A DNA stretch of 64,000 nt from assembly GCA_965277595.1 (NCBI GenBank), contig CBDIDH010000001.1, positions 620,001 to 684,000 on the forward strand, in the 5' to 3' direction. Positions 61,079-64,000 of this stretch are shown here, piece by piece; positions within the stretch are counted from its first letter, which is position 1, and every line of letters starts with the position of its first letter. The notes under the pieces are model-generated. The model saw only the letters and a list, made by a program, of their open reading frames with translations, had not been told where the DNA came from and searched no databases. A program made the position numbers and the translations under genes. This DNA comes from CBDIDH01 sp965277595 (GTDB lineage Bacteria; Planctomycetota; Planctomycetia; Isosphaerales; Isosphaeraceae).

Positions 61079-62794
61079 GTGTGGACGCAGAATTACGACC
61101 CGATGGGCTCCTGGCGGCTTTCAACCCTGGCGGCGGCTTTGCCTGTCCTGGTGCTCTTGGGCTTGCTCGCCTCGGGGCGGGTGTCGGCCTGGCTCTCGGC
61201 GCTGGCGGGCTTGCTCACGGCGGCCGGAGTCGCCGGAGGGATCTTCGGGATGCCGGTCCACCTGATCGTCGCCAGTGCGGCCGTCGGCGTCGTCTTCGCG
61301 GTGTTTCGGATCATCTGGCTGATCGTCGCGGCGGTCTTCCTTTATGACCTGGCGGTTCAGACCGGCCAGTTTGACGTGATGAAGGCATCGATTGCGCGGC
61401 TCTCGGGCGACCGGAGGATTCAGGCGGTGCTGGTCGCCTTTTCCTTTGGCGCCTTTATTGAAGGGGCGGCCGGATTTGGAGCACCGGTGGCGATCTCCGC
61501 GGCCTTTCTGGTCGGCTTGGGGTTCCGGCCATTTCAGGCGGCCTTGCTCTGCCTGATCGCCAATACGGCGCCGGTGGCCTGGGGGGCGATCGGCACGCCG
61601 ATCCTCACTCTAAGCTCGGTGACCGGACTTGATGTGAACGCGCTGAGTGCCACCTCGGGACGGATCTTGCCGATACTCTCGATGCTCATTCCCTTCTGGC
61701 TGGTCTGCACGATGGCGGGCTGGCGCGCGACGATTGCCATCTGGCCGGCGCTGCTGGCCGTCGGCGGGACATTCGCCGGGGTTCAGTTCGTCTGGTCGAA
61801 TTTCGTCGGGTTCGAGCTGGTCGACATCGTTTCGGCGGTCGCGAGTCTGGCGGCGGGCGTGGCGCTTCTGGGATTCTGGAAGCCCAAGGACGAGTGGCGG
61901 TTTGAGCACGACGATGCGAGCCACGAGGATTACGCGGCCCATCAGAAACCGGTCGGATTTACCGGGTCGCTCACGGCCGGACGGGTCGCGCGGGCCTGGA
62001 TGCCCTTTGCGCTCCTGACGTTCACGGTTCTGTTCTGGGGCCTTCCCGCGATCAAGCCGCTGGGAACGCCCGCGGTCAAGGAACGGCTCGATGCGTACAC
62101 GTCCTGGAAGCCCGAGATGCGCGGTTTGCATCTGAAGATCGCCAAGGGCGAGGCCGTGACCGGGCACCCGACGCCCGACCTCAAAAAGGACCTGGAAAAG
62201 GCCCAGCTTGACATCGTGCCTGTCTCCTCGACGGGGACGGCGGTCTTCGTGGCGGCCCTGCTCAGCGGGGTCTTTCTCGGGGTTCGTCCAGAGACGATGG
62301 CGCTGACGTTCGCGCGGACCTGGATTCGAATGATCCCGGCGATCGCGGCGATCATGGCGATGCTGGCGCTCGGGTTCGTGACGAAATATTCGGGAATGGA
62401 CGCCGTGCTTGGCCTGGCCTTCACGCGGACCGGGCCGACGCTCTATCCGATCTTCGGCACGCTTCTGGGCTGGCTCGGGGTGGCCTTGACGGGCTCGGAC
62501 ACGTCAAGCAACGTCCTTTTCGGCAATCTCCAGCGGATCACGGCTAGAAAACTCGGGCTGAGCGAGGTCTTGATGGCCTCGGCCAACACAACAGGGGGTG
62601 TGATGGGTAAGATGATTGACGCCCAGTCGATCGTTGTCGCCGCGGCGGCGACGGGCGAGGGGGGGAACGAAGGAGAGATCCTTCGGGCCGTTCTCGGGCA
62701 CAGCCTGGCGCTGGCGTTGCTCGTCGGCGGAATCGTCTGGGTGTATGCTCATCTTTTGCCCGGCTGGGTGGTGTCGGCCGGGTTCACTCCGTAA
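61079..62794 (+). CDS. lldP: L-lactate permease
   Basis: The 571-residue membrane protein has more than 12 hydrophobic segments and the family signature QNYDPMGSWRLST near the N-terminus, followed by FSFGAFIEGAAGFGAPVAIS and the late AMLALGFVTKYSGMDAVLG and GSDTSSNVLFGNLQ. It imports lactate or glycolate with protons. The start is a GTG at 61079 with GGAGG about nine bases ahead. It is divergent from hpf. No lactate dehydrogenase lies beside it. Confidence 0.92.
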   Translation: MWTQNYDPMGSWRLSTLAAALPVLVLLGLLASGRVSAWLSALAGLLTAAGVAGGIFGMPVHLIVASAAVGVVFAVFRIIWLIVAAVFLYDLAVQTGQFDVMKASIARLSGDRRIQAVLVAFSFGAFIEGAAGFGAPVAISAAFLVGLGFRPFQAALLCLIANTAPVAWGAIGTPILTLSSVTGLDVNALSATSGRILPILSMLIPFWLVCTMAGWRATIAIWPALLAVGGTFAGVQFVWSNFVGFELVDIVSAVASLAAGVALLGFWKPKDEWRFEHDDASHEDYAAHQKPVGFTGSLTAGRVARAWMPFALLTFTVLFWGLPAIKPLGTPAVKERLDAYTSWKPEMRGLHLKIAKGEAVTGHPTPDLKKDLEKAQLDIVPVSSTGTAVFVAALLSGVFLGVRPETMALTFARTWIRMIPAIAAIMAMLALGFVTKYSGMDAVLGLAFTRTGPTLYPIFGTLLGWLGVALTGSDTSSNVLFGNLQRITARKLGLSEVLMASANTTGGVMGKMIDAQSIVVAAAATGEGGNEGEILRAVLGHSLALALLVGGIVWVYAHLLPGWVVSAGFTP

Positions 62795-62856
62795 GGCGTT
62801 TCGGAATCGGTCGAGCGAAGACGTTCGGTCGTGGTGTCTTTCTGGGAGACGTGCTG

Positions 62857-63042
62857 ATGTTGAGATCGAGACGGGTTTTCGGGTTCGCCGGGCTCTGTGT
62901 GGTTCTGGCAAGCAGTGTCGTGCCGCTGAGCGGTTGCAACACGGGCGGAGGGATGCCGCAGCAACTGGAAGCGACGAAGCCGAGGATGGATCGGGAGCGG
63001 GAAACCGATCGCCCCGTCGAGGCGCCCGCGCCTTCGAAGTGA
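62857..63042 (+). CDS. Small lipoprotein
   Basis: The 61-residue product has a signal sequence ending with the lipobox LSGC, followed by a Gly-rich and then Pro/Glu/Arg-rich tail. The mature lipoprotein would be about 35 residues. The ATG at 62857 is selected because GGGAG precedes it by eight bases. Function unknown. Confidence 0.65.
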   Translation: MLRSRRVFGFAGLCVVLASSVVPLSGCNTGGGMPQQLEATKPRMDRERETDRPVEAPAPSK

Positions 63043-63142
63043 ATGATTCAAAATGAGACCGTCGGGTTCTTGGGGTCGAGTTTTCTCAGACCACGGATTA
63101 AACTGATCGACGGCCCGACTGCTGGCACGGAGGCGCAAGGCG

Positions 63143-63634
63143 ATGCGGATCGGCATCCTGTCCGACACCCACGACCAGGTTGACCGGACGTCGAGAGCGG
63201 TTCAGCGCCTGATCGACGAAGGGGCCGAGGCTCTGATTCATTGTGGCGACCTGACCGGTGCCGACGTTGTTTACGAGTGCGCGGGGCTTCCCGCGTATTT
63301 TGTTTTCGGGAACAACGATTACGACCAGTCGGGCCTGCGAAAGGCGATGACCACGATCAAGGGGGTCTGCCTGGGACGCTCTGGCCAGATCGAGCTCATG
63401 GGAAAACGGATCGCGGTGGCGCACGGCGATTCGGAAAAGGAGATCGAGCGCCTGGCCGCGAACCGGCCGGATTATCTCTTCTTTGGCCATTCGCACATGG
63501 CCGCCGACGAGCGGCTTGGCCCGACCCGTTGGATCAACCCCGGGGCCTTGCACCGCGCGGCCATCTGGACAGTCGCGGTGCTTGATCTGGAAACCGATGG
63601 CCTTCGATTGTTAACAATCGACCCGCCACGATGA
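63143..63634 (+). CDS. YfcE/MJ0936-type metallophosphodiesterase
   Basis: The 163-residue protein is a small calcineurin-like phosphodiesterase. Metal ligands appear as SDTH (Asp8, His10), CGD (Asp36), GNND (Asn57-Asp59), AHGD and GHSH. The length and order match the YfcE/MJ0936 group that acts on phosphodiesters in vitro. The physiological substrate is unknown. It lies 100 bases after the small lipoprotein gene. Confidence 0.9.
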   Translation: MRIGILSDTHDQVDRTSRAVQRLIDEGAEALIHCGDLTGADVVYECAGLPAYFVFGNNDYDQSGLRKAMTTIKGVCLGRSGQIELMGKRIAVAHGDSEKEIERLAANRPDYLFFGHSHMAADERLGPTRWINPGALHRAAIWTVAVLDLETDGLRLLTIDPPR

Positions 63635-63758
63635 TTTTTCCAACCCTTTCTTGTCGAAGGTGATGGCGCTGAACTACGGTCATACGGACAGCACGTGGTG
63701 ACGACATGTTTTTCCGGACCGGTCGTCCGACCGAGGTCAGGGAATCGAAGGAGGAGAG

Positions 63759-64000
63759 ATGCGCCTCTGCCTGGTCGAAGACAACGCGGTCGCCGGTCTT
63801 GAACCGCTGACACTGACTCGCCCCGTGTTCGACCTGAGGCTCGGCGGGGGAACGCTTGGCTCCAAGATCGTCCGGGCGTTCGGGGTCGGTCCTGGTCCGC
63901 AGCGCCGGGGAGTGGTGATCCGGTCGTACCTCGCGCCGGTGCAGCGTCAGCGCGACCCGCATACGGCGGTCAACGACCGCGACTGGCAGGCGCGCGGGCC
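63759..64000 (+). CDS. GlmU-like sugar nucleotidyltransferase (N-terminal part)
   Basis: The frame starts at an ATG with AAGGAGGAGAG just ahead and continues past the end of the window. The first 80 residues match the NTP_transf_4/GlmU-like family with LVEDNAVAGLEPLTLTRPVFDL and GGGTLGSKI. In related proteins a nucleotidyltransferase domain is followed by left-handed beta-helix repeats. The remainder is outside the window. Confidence 0.75.
   Translation, partial: MRLCLVEDNAVAGLEPLTLTRPVFDLRLGGGTLGSKIVRAFGVGPGPQRRGVVIRSYLAPVQRQRDPHTAVNDRDWQARG

Overview
This 64 kb window is high-GC bacterial chromosome that looks like a planctomycete of the Isosphaeraceae type. The reasons are: exported proteins with the LExRxLL N-terminal motif of planctomycetes; a PEP-CTERM-like tail of the VPEID type; an ECF sigma factor fused head-to-tail with a membrane Ser/Thr kinase carrying a large repeat region; paired FHA proteins; DUF4058, DUF885 and DUF4432 proteins; and an RNase E/G with a very large disordered insertion. 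Genus is inference. No rRNA, tRNA or CRISPR array was recognised.

Layout. 1-4.8 kb: small secreted protein, RNase HI, LexA, a LmbE-type deacetylase divergent from lexA, a methyltransferase and accD. 4.8-8.6 kb: a minus-strand carbon-metabolism cluster gap > pgk > rpe > a histidine-phosphatase-fold protein without catalytic histidines > accD. 9-15 kb: DUF885 metallopeptidase-like protein, methyltransferase, two overlapping FHA genes and a secreted Gly/Tyr-rich protein. 15-24 kb: SDR epimerase, GT-C-type membrane glycosyltransferase, altronate dehydratase-family protein, DUF4058, LEPR-type exported protein, thiolase and glycerol kinase.

24-31 kb is accessory-looking. A truncated sugar dehydrogenase and a complete paralogue share a 240-bp near-identical direct repeat. 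Between the repeats lie a toxin-antitoxin pair and a thioredoxin-like reading frame with two stop codons. A HEPN-like gene with an in-frame TGA, a small unknown gene and a 42-bp tandem array of palindromes follow, then a membrane protein and a second glycosyltransferase.

31-43 kb: VPEID-type exported protein, group-2-like sigma factor, ECF sigma plus kinase, a repeat-rich LEPR protein, a PSP1-domain protein, a metal P-type ATPase, DUF4432 and a DUF3500-like protein whose 3' half is AT-rich. 43.9-48.8 kb is an insertion-sequence cluster: IS1-like, IS630-like and an IS66-like element that carries a passenger gene. 48.9-61 kb is mostly housekeeping on the minus strand: B12-dependent ribonucleotide reductase (nrdJ), rplU, rne/rng, a DUF2344 protein, and ptsI-ptsH-ptsN with hpf. 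61-64 kb: L-lactate permease, small lipoprotein, phosphodiesterase and the start of a GlmU-like nucleotidyltransferase.

How the genes fit together: the gap-pgk-rpe-accD block supplies lower glycolysis, pentose phosphate and malonyl-CoA. The ptsI/ptsH/ptsN set has no visible sugar permease and is probably regulatory. The ECF-kinase pair and the FHA proteins are candidate phospho-signalling parts. All functions come from reading sequence motifs by eye; no database search was run.
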